DNA of 64,000 bases from NCBI RefSeq assembly GCF_022511585.1, contig NZ_JAKWBN010000007.1, positions 62,001 through 126,000 on the forward strand, given 5' to 3'. Origin of the DNA: Shimazuella soli (GTDB lineage Bacteria > Bacillota > Bacilli > Thermoactinomycetales > Thermoactinomycetaceae). Shown piece by piece: positions 17,328 to 26,307 of the stretch. The position numbers and the translations under genes were made by a program. Within the stretch, counting starts at the first letter, position 1. Each line of letters begins with the position of its first letter. The notes beneath the pieces are model-generated. The model worked only from the letters and a program-made list of their open reading frames with translations, searched no databases and was not told the origin of the DNA.

Positions 17328-17870
17328 GTGGACCAAGAGCTTTACGATCTGATCACCAAAGCAAAACAAAGGGATAAAAATGCATTTGAAGCCCTTGTAG
17401 AGAGATACAAAAAACAAGTATATTATCAAGCTGTAGCCATGTTGAATGATACCATTGAGGCAGAAGATGTACTTCAAGAAGCATTTCTCAAAGCCTATTT
17501 CTCTTTGGAAAATCTAAAAAGTCCCTTTGCCTTCACTTCTTGGTTAAGTAAGATTGTATATCATCTCTGTAATGATCGTTTAAAGAAGCGATATAAAGAG
17601 AAAGCGGTTGTCAGTGATTGGCTGACCAATAAAATAGAGAGTATTCAAGACTCAAATCTTCCTATTGAACAAAAACAATTGGAAATGGATTTATACCAAG
17701 CTTTGCAGTCTTTATCTCCTGAGCATCGTTCTGCTTTTTTACTAAGGGAAATACAGGGATATTCTTATCAAGACATAGCGAAAATTATGGATGTTCCTGA
17801 AGGTACTGTCAAATCAAGAATACATACTGCTCGTATGACATTACGAAATGAATTAAAAAGTCAGAGGTGA
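17328..17870 (+). CDS. ECF sigma factor
   Basis: 180 residues. Region 2 (VERYKKQVYYQAVAMLNDTI then AEDVLQEAFLKAY) and region 4 (LSPEHRSAFLLREIQGYSYQ then GTVKSRIHTAR) are both present, with no extra domain. GTG 17328 follows GGAGAGGGTAGG. The next gene, 6 bp downstream, encodes a ZAS-type anti-sigma factor, so this is an ECF sigma held inactive at the membrane. Its operon partners point to an envelope-stress role. Confidence 0.9.
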   Translation: MDQELYDLITKAKQRDKNAFEALVERYKKQVYYQAVAMLNDTIEAEDVLQEAFLKAYFSLENLKSPFAFTSWLSKIVYHLCNDRLKKRYKEKAVVSDWLTNKIESIQDSNLPIEQKQLEMDLYQALQSLSPEHRSAFLLREIQGYSYQDIAKIMDVPEGTVKSRIHTARMTLRNELKSQR

Positions 17871-17876
17871 TCAAAA

Positions 17877-18395
17877 ATGCAACATGTGGATCATTTGCTA
17901 TCTGCCTATGTAGATAATGAATTGAAAGAACAGGAAAGATTAGTAGTAGAGAAGCATTTGCAAGATTGTACAGATTGCCTCGAACTATATGGAGATTTTA
18001 CGTGGATGAATGGGCAACTGAAAAATACTTTCGAAAGCCTTTTATTACCGAAGAATATAACCAGCAAGGTAATGCAAGGGATACATTCTCATGAAGAACA
18101 AACTTATCGGGAAGTACCAGTTATCTTTTCGTATACTGCCTTACGTTGGAGTACGATAAGTAGTATTTTACTCTTGCTTGTCATTCATATATCTCTGTTT
18201 TTTCTATTAGGAAGTCTATTTTCTTTTACTCCTATTCGTATTTTGTACCATCTCGTTCATGGTTTTCATACCGTTTTTTCTGCTATACCGTACTTAAGTC
18301 TAACTGTAGCCATTTTCTGTTTCCCTTTGATAGGGGCATCCCTTTGGTCTTTGCGCCTATTGTTGAGTTCAAAGAAGGTGGAGATGCAACAATGA
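17877..18395 (+). CDS. Anti-sigma factor with zinc-finger (ZAS) domain
   Basis: 172 residues. The N-terminus has the H-x3-C-x2-C zinc motif (KHLQDCTDC) of the anti-sigma domain, followed by two strongly hydrophobic helices (about 92-115 and 135-165). It would bind the sigma factor encoded just upstream and release it when the membrane signal arrives. The stop overlaps the next ATG by 4 bp. Confidence 0.88.
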   Translation: MQHVDHLLSAYVDNELKEQERLVVEKHLQDCTDCLELYGDFTWMNGQLKNTFESLLLPKNITSKVMQGIHSHEEQTYREVPVIFSYTALRWSTISSILLLLVIHISLFFLLGSLFSFTPIRILYHLVHGFHTVFSAIPYLSLTVAIFCFPLIGASLWSLRLLLSSKKVEMQQ

Positions 18396-19276
18396 AACAG
18401 AAGTTCATTTTATTAAGTCTCCTATTTTGTGTTATTGGGTATATATGGATGGGAAGCGTAAATGTTTATGCATCAAATAATCCAGATATCTTGTCCTTTT
18501 CCAATAATAATACGGTGTTTTCATATAAAGATTTGGTAATTTCCGAACGACAAAAAATCGATCACATCGTCGAGTTTGGCGATGATGTTACATTAGCAGG
18601 ATCGGCTAGAGAAATTATCGTGGTGGGTGGTAATCTTCATCTTAAGAAAAGTGCACAAGTAGGAGAATTAGTACTTGTGATCGGTGGAAAGATTACACAA
18701 GAGCCAGGAGCTAAAGTTACAGATGAAATTTTCCATCTGTCTTTTGACCATCAAATGGCAAACAATTTGCTGATCACTAGCAGTTTTTTATTTGGTTGGT
18801 GGTTCTTTCGATTCTCTTTCAGTTTGTTACTTTTCATTCTGCCCATAGCAACTGTCCTCATCGCACGGCAACGAATCGATCCTTTTATTGTGAGAATTCG
18901 TCAAGAGTTAAAGCAAACCATATTAATAGGTATTACAACTAGTTTATTATTAATAGCCATTGCCTTTCTTCTCATCATTAGTATTATTGGAATCCCGATC
19001 CTCATTATTTTAGCCCTTATTCTGGTGGTCTTTAGCATCATTAGTTTAACGGCTGTTTCGATCATGATTGGCGAACAAATTTCCCTGCTAAGAGGCCGCG
19101 AAAAATGGCTGATCGCAGCAGTAGGTTCAGCTATCCTTGCTTCCGTTATTAATTTCCCATTATTAGGAGGAATTTTGTTATTAGGTCTTCATTGGTTATC
19201 GCTAGGTCTTATGACTACATGGTTATGGGAGAAAAAGGATATATGGAGCAAACCAAAAATTAAAGGAATGAAATAG
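18392..19276 (+). CDS. Membrane protein with bactofilin-like extracytoplasmic domain
   Basis: About 294 residues. A signal peptide (residues 1-27, ending VNVYA) precedes a short beta-repeat stretch with the VVGGNLHL...AQVGELVLVIGG pattern of bactofilin-like beta-helices (about 55-110). Three or four membrane helices and a basic tail follow. ATG 18392 overlaps the anti-sigma stop (ATGA) and has AAGGTGGAG upstream. As part of the sigma operon it may sense or stabilise the envelope, which is inference. Confidence 0.75.
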   Translation: MKQKFILLSLLFCVIGYIWMGSVNVYASNNPDILSFSNNNTVFSYKDLVISERQKIDHIVEFGDDVTLAGSAREIIVVGGNLHLKKSAQVGELVLVIGGKITQEPGAKVTDEIFHLSFDHQMANNLLITSSFLFGWWFFRFSFSLLLFILPIATVLIARQRIDPFIVRIRQELKQTILIGITTSLLLIAIAFLLIISIIGIPILIILALILVVFSIISLTAVSIMIGEQISLLRGREKWLIAAVGSAILASVINFPLLGGILLLGLHWLSLGLMTTWLWEKKDIWSKPKIKGMK

Positions 19277-19954
19277 ATGAACTGGTCTAAAACCTTAACA
19301 TCTACCAAAAAGTACATACTGATTTCTATTTTGTTTTTATCCTTTTTCACATTTGTCTTTGCAAAATTCGCGGATGAATTGGTGGAAGCTGACTTATTTC
19401 ACTTCGACCAAACTATTATCAATTGGATAGGGACATTTGTTAAACCACAACTTACTTCGATGATGAAATTTTTTACCTTTTTTGGTTCTCCATTAGCATT
19501 AATATTATTTCTTATTATTTCTGTGTCGTGGATGGTATGGCAAAAGAAAAGATGGGAGTCTTTGTTTCTTGTCATTGCGATAGCAGGAGGGGGGCTGTTT
19601 AACCAATTACTCAAATGGATTTTTCACCGCCAAAGACCCACTCTGCATCGTCTCATTCAAGAAACCGGCTATAGCTTTCCCAGCGGTCATTCCATGATTT
19701 CGTTCGTTTTTTATGGAATGATTTGCATGCTGTTAATGGTATTTTTAAAATCTAGAACACCAAAAGTTATTGTGATCATAAGTACTGTTATTATGGTTGT
19801 GATGGTTGGGATGAGTCGAATTTATTTAGGAGTCCATTATCCAAGTGATGTTTTAGCTGGATATGCAGCTGGTGGAGCATGGTTAATGATTTGTTTAATA
19901 GGTCTGAGGCTTGTTCTGGAGACAAGAGAGAAAAATAGAGGTGAAAAGAATTAA
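19277..19954 (+). CDS. PAP2-family phosphatase, sigma-operon member
   Basis: 225 residues, six helices. All three motifs are intact: KWIFHRQRPT, SFPSGHSM and SRIYLGVHYPSD. It begins right after the preceding stop. A role in recycling undecaprenyl diphosphate would suit an envelope-stress operon (compare BcrC control by ECF sigmas in Bacillus). Similar in length and layout to the protein at 14058-14726. Confidence 0.88.
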   Translation: MNWSKTLTSTKKYILISILFLSFFTFVFAKFADELVEADLFHFDQTIINWIGTFVKPQLTSMMKFFTFFGSPLALILFLIISVSWMVWQKKRWESLFLVIAIAGGGLFNQLLKWIFHRQRPTLHRLIQETGYSFPSGHSMISFVFYGMICMLLMVFLKSRTPKVIVIISTVIMVVMVGMSRIYLGVHYPSDVLAGYAAGGAWLMICLIGLRLVLETREKNRGEKN

Positions 19955-20079
19955 GTTATAAAACTTCTGGGGCGTACAAGGAGTCGGTGTTCATGCATCC
20001 TTTTGTGGGAGTATTCTTTCTATTCGGACAGACATCTGTTAAGCTATAGGTAACCAGCCCTAGTTCTGAGGAGGACAAG

Positions 20080-20472
20080 GTGAGCAGTGACTTGAAAGAT
20101 CTGTTCGACCAGATCGAAGAAGATGGTGCTCAACTACAGCAAGTGCGCAGTGCAATCGAGGAGGGCGAGGATCGGTGGCTTCGAAGCCTGCTGATTCTCG
20201 CCCGGGATTCCATCAGGTGGTACCGGCGGGCAGCTGTGGAGATCCGCGATGCAGGGTACGAGATGGAGAAGCTCCCCATCGGTCAGAGGGGAGGGAGCCC
20301 GTATCCGCGCGCCCAGACTTACCTGACCATGGCGGAGGCGTTGCTGACGCCGGTCAACATGCTCCGCGGCCAGACGGATCCACACGTGATCCACGGCATC
20401 GAGATGGCGATCGTTCGCCTCGTCCCCTCGGATCTTTCGGAACGGATGAGGTCCAACAGCCTTGGTAATTGA
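20080..20472 (+). CDS. GC-rich orphan gene 1, unknown function
   Basis: 130 residues, soluble, acidic at the start (DLKDLFDQIEEDGAQ), mainly helical, with no motif I know. GTG 20080 follows GAGGAGGACAAG. Base composition is near 58% GC with C/G-ending codons, quite unlike both neighbours. It ends just before a native-looking promoter (TTGACA at 20490). The PAP2 gene upstream has no terminator before it. Probably transferred, together with the other GC-rich genes in this window. Confidence 0.65.
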   Translation: MSSDLKDLFDQIEEDGAQLQQVRSAIEEGEDRWLRSLLILARDSIRWYRRAAVEIRDAGYEMEKLPIGQRGGSPYPRAQTYLTMAEALLTPVNMLRGQTDPHVIHGIEMAIVRLVPSDLSERMRSNSLGN

Positions 20473-20489
20473 GAACCTTGAAAAACAAA

Positions 20490-20518
20490 TTGACAGGACG
20501 AAGACGATCAATTATAGT
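20490..20518 (+). promoter_or_regulatory. Sigma-A promoter of the TetR gene
   Basis: TTGACA (20490-20495), 17-bp spacer, TATAGT (20513-20518), about 60 bp before the TetR start. Confidence 0.7.
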
Positions 20519-20579
20519 GAATACATGGTCAGTCATTAATTTATTTTAAATACGTGGGTCTTCTATAGAGGTGAGTGTT

Positions 20580-21188
20580 TTGAGTAAACAAAAAGAGCGT
20601 TTTGAGGCAATGAGGGCGGAAGCAACGAAGAAAATTTTATTTTCAGCAACGAAATTGTTTGCTCAGAAAACGTTTTTTAAAACTACAATGCAGGATATAG
20701 CAGATGATGCTGGGGTGAGCAAAGGTTTAGCATATCGGTATTTTTCTTCGAAAGAGGAAATTATGAACCATCTGATTGAATTATCGGTTCCTGGTTTTGA
20801 TAGTTTATCGACTTTGCTGCATCAAGACAGAGATGAAAAAGAACTTTTGTCAGAAGTGACAGGCTTTTTACTAGAGAATCTGAAACATGATTCCTCTACT
20901 TCAGAGGCATTTCAAATCCTTAGTCAGATTGATAGTTTTTCAGAAAATGAGTTAAGTTCTGAGGTAAGGGCAGGTTATGAAAAATCACTCCAAAATCTGA
21001 TAGCTAATTTTGCTCGGGTGATTAAGTCTGGTCAGGAAAAAGGATATTTTACCGAAGGGAATCCCGAGCATCTTGCTCTCTTTTATTACAGTACGTATCA
21101 AGGAGTAGCGTTTTCCAGCCGGACATTTAAAGAAAAATATGTTTATCCTACTGTAGATGTATTTTTGAAGTTTTTAATCAAAGTGTAA
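20580..21188 (+). CDS. TetR-family transcriptional regulator
   Basis: About 202 residues. The N-terminal helix-turn-helix is clear (ILFSATKLFAQKTFFKTTMQ, then GVSKGLAYRYFSSKEEIMN), followed by a helical ligand domain of usual length. TTG 20580 is preferred because AGAGGTGAG lies upstream; GTG 20571 is the alternative. A terminator follows. With GC-rich orphans on both sides its natural partner is not evident. Confidence 0.88.
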   Translation: MSKQKERFEAMRAEATKKILFSATKLFAQKTFFKTTMQDIADDAGVSKGLAYRYFSSKEEIMNHLIELSVPGFDSLSTLLHQDRDEKELLSEVTGFLLENLKHDSSTSEAFQILSQIDSFSENELSSEVRAGYEKSLQNLIANFARVIKSGQEKGYFTEGNPEHLALFYYSTYQGVAFSSRTFKEKYVYPTVDVFLKFLIKV

Positions 21189-21241
21189 TAATAGAACTAT
21201 ATTTTTATTTCTAACTGGAGTAACCAATTTAGTGTCAGATG

Positions 21242-21266
21242 CCTCTTATAGAATAAGGGGTTTTTT
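21242..21266 (+). terminator. Terminator of the TetR gene
   Basis: CCTCTTAT and ATAAGGGG form an 8-bp stem with a 3-base loop, followed by six T. Confidence 0.8.
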
Positions 21267-21418
21267 GTTATTAGGAAAAAATGTTTTTTTGAGGTGTCGT
21301 ATAAATCAAATGTTTGTTAAATTCGAATAATGGGATGACCTTATTGTCAAACTGTTGTATCCTATGGTTAGGGCTAGTAATCGTGCTATCCCTGTGTCTA
21401 CCTTTAAGGAGGTGCACC

Positions 21419-21547
21419 ATGACTGCTAACTCCGAAGACGAGAGCGAGGAGACGAGTCAGTCTGGTTCATCGCTGCCCGTCTTCGTGAAGCCTGATCCCG
21501 TAGGGGACGATGAGGCTCGTAGGAATCAGGGGGGTGCCGGTCGCTGA
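21419..21547 (+). CDS. GC-rich orphan gene 2, small acidic peptide
   Basis: 42 residues (MTANSEDESEETSQ..., ending RRNQGGAGR), strongly acidic, likely disordered. A perfect AAGGAGGTG lies just before the ATG and a GC-rich hairpin follows the stop, so it is a complete expression unit despite its size. Composition is GC-rich like its relatives. Function unknown. Confidence 0.6.
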   Translation: MTANSEDESEETSQSGSSLPVFVKPDPVGDDEARRNQGGAGR

Positions 21548-21579
21548 TAGGAACTGATCGTTCCTGTTAGTGGAGACAA

Positions 21580-21615
21580 GGCCGGCTGATCTGTGTTCAC
21601 ATGGATCAGCCGGTC
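21580..21615 (+). terminator. GC-rich hairpin after orphan gene 2
   Basis: GGCCGGCTGATC and GATCAGCCGGTC form a 12-bp stem (one wobble). There is no T-run, unlike the host-type terminators. The CCGGCTGAT core recurs at 21694-21724. Confidence 0.6.
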
Positions 21616-21693
21616 ACCCAATAAGTGCGATACCTTGAATTGATATAAAAGAAAGCAACGAAAATTCCTCATTTTTATAGGTGTAACAAACAG

Positions 21694-21724
21694 ACGACCG
21701 ACTGATATGACATCAGCCGGTCGT
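21694..21724 (-). terminator. GC-rich hairpin after orphan gene 3
   Basis: ACGACCGACTGAT and ATCAGCCGGTCGT form a 13-bp stem with one mismatch, about 40 bp past the minus-strand stop; it shares the CCGGCTGAT core with the hairpin at 21580. Confidence 0.6.
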
Positions 21725-21765
21725 TTTGTCCCCTACTAGCAATCAAGGAACAAGTTGCAGCAATC

Positions 21766-21993
21766 TCAACTCACGTAGAGAACAAGAAGTGCCGCTACCA
21801 TCCCTGCTCCTACACCGATATTTCGGCATACGGAACAGAAAAAGTAGTCCTTGATACTCTCGTCCCTCAGAGCCTTCTGATACAGCTTGTGAACGACGGC
21901 TGCATAGGCGAAGAAAAAGATCATCGAGATGGTTCCTGCAAGCATTATAACTCCCGTAAGGATGATCGCGACAACTTTATCTATATCAGGCAA
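21766..21993 (-). CDS. GC-rich orphan gene 3, small two-helix membrane protein
   Basis: 75 residues with two hydrophobic helices (about 8-30 and 60-74) and a CSVC pair in the loop between them. The only start available is TTG at 21993, with no ribosome site: upstream DNA turns abruptly AT-rich at this point. The gene may be cut at its 5' end by the insertion junction. The downstream hairpin is intact. Confidence 0.5.
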   Translation of the reverse strand: MPDIDKVVAIILTGVIMLAGTISMIFFFAYAAVVHKLYQKALRDESIKDYFFCSVCRNIGVGAGMVAALLVLYVS

Positions 21994-22245
21994 AAATTAA
22001 TATGAATAAGATTTATAAAAACTCTTTACATAGGATAAGGGGGTATGGTATATTTACAACTGTAAGATAACTCAATTTAAAAGGTGAAAAGTTTAATACA
22101 ACATAATTCTTCACATAGAGGAGATCCTACATCGAAAAAGAAGTAGTAAAGATACAAAAACCGAATAAGTATTTGTGTTACTTGTAAAGTGGTTTTTCCT
22201 ATTCATTTCTCAAAAACGAGTAATGAAAGGCTCAAAAGATACAAT

Positions 22246-22261
22246 ATACCCTATAGGGGTA
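22246..22261 (+). promoter_or_regulatory. CsoR operator 1 upstream of copA
   Basis: ATACCCTATAGGGGTA, the known CsoR-type copper-repressor pseudopalindrome, 58 bp before the copA start. The csoR gene is at 26308. Confidence 0.85.
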
Positions 22262-22280
22262 AAAAATTTTTAAGTTCATT

Positions 22281-22297
22281 ATACCCCTATAGGGTAT
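22281..22297 (+). promoter_or_regulatory. CsoR operator 2 upstream of copA
   Basis: ATACCCCTATAGGGTAT is the reverse complement of operator 1 plus one base, about 20 bp downstream and ending 14 bp before the ribosome-site region. The two would hold CsoR tetramers in mirror orientation across the copA promoter. Confidence 0.85.
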
Positions 22298-22318
22298 ACA
22301 GGCAAAGGAGTTTCCTAT

Positions 22319-24724
22319 ATGATTGCCCAACAAAAGATGAAAATTACTGGTATGACTTGTGCCGCTTGTGCCAATCGGATCGAAAAAGGACTGAAAAAAG
22401 TCGAAGGTGTGTCCGAAGCAAATGTAAATCTTGCCTTAGAAACCGCTACGGTTTCCTATGATACATCTCAAACAAATGCTAAGGAGTTAGAAGAAAAAAT
22501 TTCTTCCCTTGGATATGGCACTGTCAAAGAAACAGTAGAATTACAACTCACTGGTATGACTTGTGCTGCTTGTGCCAATCGAATTGAAAAAGGCTTAAAT
22601 AAGTTACCTGGAGTCTCGAAAGCTACTGTGAATTTTGCCCTTGAGACAGCAAGAGTAGAGTATTCACCAAGTGAAGTTACACTAAGCGATATGATTCAGA
22701 AGATTGAAAAGCTAGGCTATAAAGCTCAAACGAAAGAAGATACCAAAAATAAAACCGATCATCGCCAGCAAGAAATCAAGAAACAAACCCGTAAATTTAT
22801 CTTTTCAGCTGTATTGTCTTTTCCGTTGTTATGGGCGATGGTCAGTCATTTTTCTTTTACATCGTTTATTTGGCTGCCAGATATCTTCATGAATCCTTGG
22901 TTTCAGTTGATATTAGCTACTCCTGTTCAATTTTTGATCGGTGGACAGTTTTACGTTGGGGCATATAAAGCACTGCGAAACAAAAGTGCTAATATGGATG
23001 TTTTAGTAGCTCTAGGAACATCAGCAGCATATTTTTATAGCTTATATCTAACGATTACTAATATGGGACATGGCGGTCATTCTGTCGAGTTATATTATGA
23101 AACTAGTGCCGTGCTCATCACCCTTATCATTTTGGGGAAATTATTGGAGGCACGTGCCAAAGGGCGTTCTTCAGAAGCAATCAAGAAACTGATGGGATTA
23201 CAAGTGAAAACAGCATTAGTTGTCCGGAATGGCGAAGAAAAACATGTTTCTATTGAAGAAGTAGTTGCAGGTGATGTGCTGATTGTCAAACCAGGTGAAA
23301 AAATTCCAGTTGATGGAGAAGTGATAGAAGGAACTTCCGCAGTGGATGAGTCCATGCTGACAGGGGAAAGTATCCCGATTGAAAAACAGATCGGGGATGC
23401 CGTAATTGGTGCTACGATGAATAAAAATGGACGTCTCTTGGTAAAAGCGACGAAAGTAGGGAGAGACACAGCATTAGCTCAGATTATTCAAGTAGTAGAA
23501 GAAGCACAAGGTTCAAAAGCACCGATTCAACGGGTTGCGGATAAAATTTCAGGCGTATTTGTTCCAATTGTCATCGGAATTGCTGTTGTGACCTTTTTTA
23601 TCTGGTATTTTGCTGTCAGTCCCGGGGAGTTTGCAAATGCGCTGGAAAAGGGAATCGCAGTGTTAGTAATTGCCTGTCCTTGTGCATTGGGATTAGCAAC
23701 TCCGACTTCGATCATGGCTGGATCAGGTCGTGCAGCAGAATGGGGCGTTTTGTTCAAAGGTGGAGAACATCTGGAATCCACTCATCAAGTTGATACAGTA
23801 GTATTGGATAAAACGGGCACGATCACAAATGGAAAACCTGTATTGACAGATATCCTTGTAGCAGAAGGATTAGATAAAACAACATTTTTGTCCTTGATTG
23901 GTGCTGCAGAAAAAAACTCTGAACACCCACTAGCAGAAGCAATTGTCGAGGGTATCAAGGATAGAAATATTTCTCTATCTCATGCAGAGGAATTTGAAGC
24001 TATTCCAGGCTATGGAATTCGCGCAGTAGTAGAGAAAAAAGAACTATTTATCGGTACAAGAAGATTAATGGCAAGACAGCATATCGAAATAAATCAAGTA
24101 GAAAAGGCAATGGCTGAATTAGAAGTATCAGGGAAGACGGCTATGTTAGCAGCGATAGATGGACAGTATGCAGGTTTAGTAGCAGTTGCTGATACGGTAA
24201 AAGATACTTCTACAAAAGCAGTACGTCGTTTAAAAGACTTAGGACTTGAAGTGATTATGATTACTGGGGATAACGAGCGAACTGCCGAGGCAATCGGACG
24301 CGAAGTAGAGGTTGATCGAGTATTAGCAGAAGTGCTGCCAGAAGCTAAAGCAGAAGAAGTGAAAAAATTGCAGGCGGCCGGCAAGAAAGTAGCAATGGTT
24401 GGCGATGGGATCAATGATGCTCCCGCACTGGCAACGGCAGATATTGGGATGGCGATTGGTACAGGGACAGATATAGCAATGGAAGCAGCGGATGTGACCT
24501 TAATGCGGGGAGATTTACAGAGTATTGTCGATGCCATTTCGATGAGTCGTAAAACAATGCGTAATATCAAACAAAACCTCTTTTGGGCACTCGCTTATAA
24601 TGTCATTGGTATTCCCATTGCAGCTATTGGCTTTCTTGCACCTTGGCTGGCTGGGGCTGCTATGGCTCTCAGTTCGGTTTCCGTTGTCTTAAATGCATTA
24701 CGTCTACAACGAGTAAAACAGTGA
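22319..24724 (+). CDS. copA: Copper-exporting P1B-type ATPase
   Basis: 801 residues, the usual CopA length. Two heavy-metal domains each carry [15 protein letters not shown] (about residues 10 and 78). The membrane CPC motif is in [15 protein letters not shown], the phosphorylation site DKTGTIT, the nucleotide-binding [10 protein letters not shown] (HP motif), and the hinge [10 protein letters not shown]; all are intact. It pumps Cu(I) out of the cytoplasm. AAAGGAG lies 9 bases before the ATG. It heads the copper region behind two CsoR operators. Confidence 0.97.
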   Translation: MIAQQKMKITGMTCAACANRIEKGLKKVEGVSEANVNLALETATVSYDTSQTNAKELEEKISSLGYGTVKETVELQLTGMTCAACANRIEKGLNKLPGVSKATVNFALETARVEYSPSEVTLSDMIQKIEKLGYKAQTKEDTKNKTDHRQQEIKKQTRKFIFSAVLSFPLLWAMVSHFSFTSFIWLPDIFMNPWFQLILATPVQFLIGGQFYVGAYKALRNKSANMDVLVALGTSAAYFYSLYLTITNMGHGGHSVELYYETSAVLITLIILGKLLEARAKGRSSEAIKKLMGLQVKTALVVRNGEEKHVSIEEVVAGDVLIVKPGEKIPVDGEVIEGTSAVDESMLTGESIPIEKQIGDAVIGATMNKNGRLLVKATKVGRDTALAQIIQVVEEAQGSKAPIQRVADKISGVFVPIVIGIAVVTFFIWYFAVSPGEFANALEKGIAVLVIACPCALGLATPTSIMAGSGRAAEWGVLFKGGEHLESTHQVDTVVLDKTGTITNGKPVLTDILVAEGLDKTTFLSLIGAAEKNSEHPLAEAIVEGIKDRNISLSHAEEFEAIPGYGIRAVVEKKELFIGTRRLMARQHIEINQVEKAMAELEVSGKTAMLAAIDGQYAGLVAVADTVKDTSTKAVRRLKDLGLEVIMITGDNERTAEAIGREVEVDRVLAEVLPEAKAEEVKKLQAAGKKVAMVGDGINDAPALATADIGMAIGTGTDIAMEAADVTLMRGDLQSIVDAISMSRKTMRNIKQNLFWALAYNVIGIPIAAIGFLAPWLAGAAMALSSVSVVLNALRLQRVKQ

Positions 24725-24736
24725 GGAGGAACTGCA

Positions 24737-24988
24737 ATGAGCCAATCCCATGTGGTGATTTACACCATTCCCACTTGTCCCGACTGCCATGAGGCAAAAC
24801 GTTATTTTCGAGAAAAGGGAGTATCTTTTCAGGAGAAAGATTGCACGACTGACCCTGATTACCCTCCAGAAGTTTACAATTTGACTGGAAAACAGATCGT
24901 ACCTACGTTAGTGATAGATGAACATGTTTTCGTTGGTTTTTCCAATAATTACGATGCGATAGACAAGATAATAAAGGAAGATGGATGA
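24737..24988 (+). CDS. Glutaredoxin-like protein
   Basis: 83 residues with the thioredoxin-fold active site CPDC at residues 15-18 (IPTCPDCHEAKRYF) and the cis-Pro segment IVPTLVID. GAGGAGG precedes the ATG and it starts 12 bp after copA, so it is co-transcribed. Such small NrdH/YruB-like proteins beside copper pumps may keep copper-binding thiols reduced, which is inference. Confidence 0.88.
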   Translation: MSQSHVVIYTIPTCPDCHEAKRYFREKGVSFQEKDCTTDPDYPPEVYNLTGKQIVPTLVIDEHVFVGFSNNYDAIDKIIKEDG

Positions 24989-25036
24989 GAGCTCTGATGT
25001 ATGTTGCATCATCCATCAAAATAATGATTGATTTAT

Positions 25037-25045
25037 TATAGGGTA
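25037..25045 (+). promoter_or_regulatory. CsoR half-site-like motif upstream of copZ
   Basis: TATAGGGTA, equal to one arm of the copA operators, immediately upstream of a TATACTATAAT -10 region about 50 bp before copZ. The opposite arm is missing, so binding is uncertain. Confidence 0.35.
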
Positions 25046-25100
25046 GATAGGTATACTATAATCACCTTTGAACATCTTAGAATAAAAGGAGAGAAGGGTT

Positions 25101-25301
25101 ATGTTGCAAGTAACGCTAAAAGTAGAAGGTATGAGTTGTAATCACTGTGTTGTTTCTATTGAAGGAGCATTGAAGCAAATTGGCTCAAAAGGAAAAGTCG
25201 ATTTGGCTAATGATACCGTAACAGTAGAATATGATGAAAAGAAATTGGCTGTAGAGCAAATTAAAGAAGCAATCGAAGATCAAGGTTACGATGTTCTTTG
25301 A
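25101..25301 (+). CDS. copZ: Copper chaperone CopZ
   Basis: 66 residues, one heavy-metal-associated domain. The Cu(I) site is GMSCNHC (residues 10-16), and the protein ends with the usual AIEDQGYDV strand. It hands copper to the amino-terminal domains of CopA. AGGAGAGAAGGG lies upstream. It has its own promoter-like sequence, so may be transcribed separately from copA. Confidence 0.93.
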   Translation: MLQVTLKVEGMSCNHCVVSIEGALKQIGSKGKVDLANDTVTVEYDEKKLAVEQIKEAIEDQGYDVL

Positions 25302-25383
25302 TCAAATGATTTTAACAATAAAGGGAGCAAGCTGATAACCAGCAAGCTCCTTATCACGTTACAAAATAGAAAGAGGTTACTAG

Positions 25384-26217
25384 ATGAAACGTATGGTCGT
25401 TATTTTAACAAGTATAATATTTTTAACTGCATGCAGTACCAATAGCCCTTCTTCACACACTGATCATAGTCAGCAGCATCATTCCACTCACACTGATCAC
25501 AATCAAAATCAGTCATCTGAACAGGAAGATCACATAAAAGTAGCATATTCCTTTAAAGAAGGGAAAGCAGAAGCGAATAAAGATACAGTCATTCAAATTC
25601 ATGTTCAAGATGAAAAAGGGAAACCAATTGAGCGATTTGACACCACTCATGAGAAAAAATTACATCTCATAGTCGTTAGTAAAGATTTGCATTACTTTAA
25701 CCATATTCATCCTGAGTTAAAAGGAAAGGGATTATTTGAAGTGACCACACGGTTTCCTGCTGGTGGAGAATACAAACTATTCTCTGATTTCGTTCCTACA
25801 GGGGGCACTGCCACAACAAAGAGTGAATGGGTCAAAGTGGAAGGAAAACCTTCAGCTTCTGTTTCTATTCAACCTGATCAGAATTGGACAAAGTCAGTAA
25901 ACGGCAAAGAGATAACATTGGAAACAGATCGTTTACAAGCTGGAAAAGAGACAATGTTGACCTTTATGATTAAAGATGATCAGACTAAAAAACCGATTAC
26001 AAACTTGGAGCAATATTTAGGTGCGGTGGGACATGTTGTGATAATAACAAAAGATACAAATAAATATTTACATGTACATCCAATGGAAGAAAAAGCAACA
26101 GGTCCTGATGCTAAATTTATGACTACTTTCCCTCAGCGTGGTATCTATAAAATCTGGGCTCAATTCCAACATGAAGGAAAAGTCATCACCGTTCCGTTTG
26201 TGGTGAACGTATCATAA
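25384..26217 (+). CDS. His-rich lipoprotein linked to copper genes
   Basis: 277 residues. A lipoprotein signal (FLTACS) anchors it outside. Residues 24-50 form a His/Asp/Gln-rich metal-binding stretch. Two homologous beta-domains follow, each with the same motif: HLIVVSKDLHYFNHIHP and GHVVIITKDTNKYLHVHP. The repeated His-x-His-Pro pattern suggests extracellular copper binding. It lies between copZ and csoR; homologues occur near copper genes in other Bacillales. The exact role is unknown. Confidence 0.75.
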   Translation: MKRMVVILTSIIFLTACSTNSPSSHTDHSQQHHSTHTDHNQNQSSEQEDHIKVAYSFKEGKAEANKDTVIQIHVQDEKGKPIERFDTTHEKKLHLIVVSKDLHYFNHIHPELKGKGLFEVTTRFPAGGEYKLFSDFVPTGGTATTKSEWVKVEGKPSASVSIQPDQNWTKSVNGKEITLETDRLQAGKETMLTFMIKDDQTKKPITNLEQYLGAVGHVVIITKDTNKYLHVHPMEEKATGPDAKFMTTFPQRGIYKIWAQFQHEGKVITVPFVVNVS

Positions 26218-26242
26218 AAGACACTTAGGCTAATAGAGTGGA

Positions 26243-26251
26243 TATAGGGTA
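26243..26251 (+). promoter_or_regulatory. CsoR half-site-like motif upstream of csoR
   Basis: TATAGGGTA followed by GGGGGCTA, about 57 bp before csoR; resembles one arm of the copA operator and may give weak autoregulation. Confidence 0.3.
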
Positions 26252-26307
26252 GGGGGCTATGTTAAAATAAGGGGAGGAATCAGTATTTAAGATCGGAGAG
26301 AATGATC

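Noticed and set aside
25330-25360. Strong terminator between copZ and the His-rich lipoprotein
   Set aside because: The GGAGC/GCTCC hairpin has an internal AA/AA mismatch and no proper T-run, so it is too weak to call.
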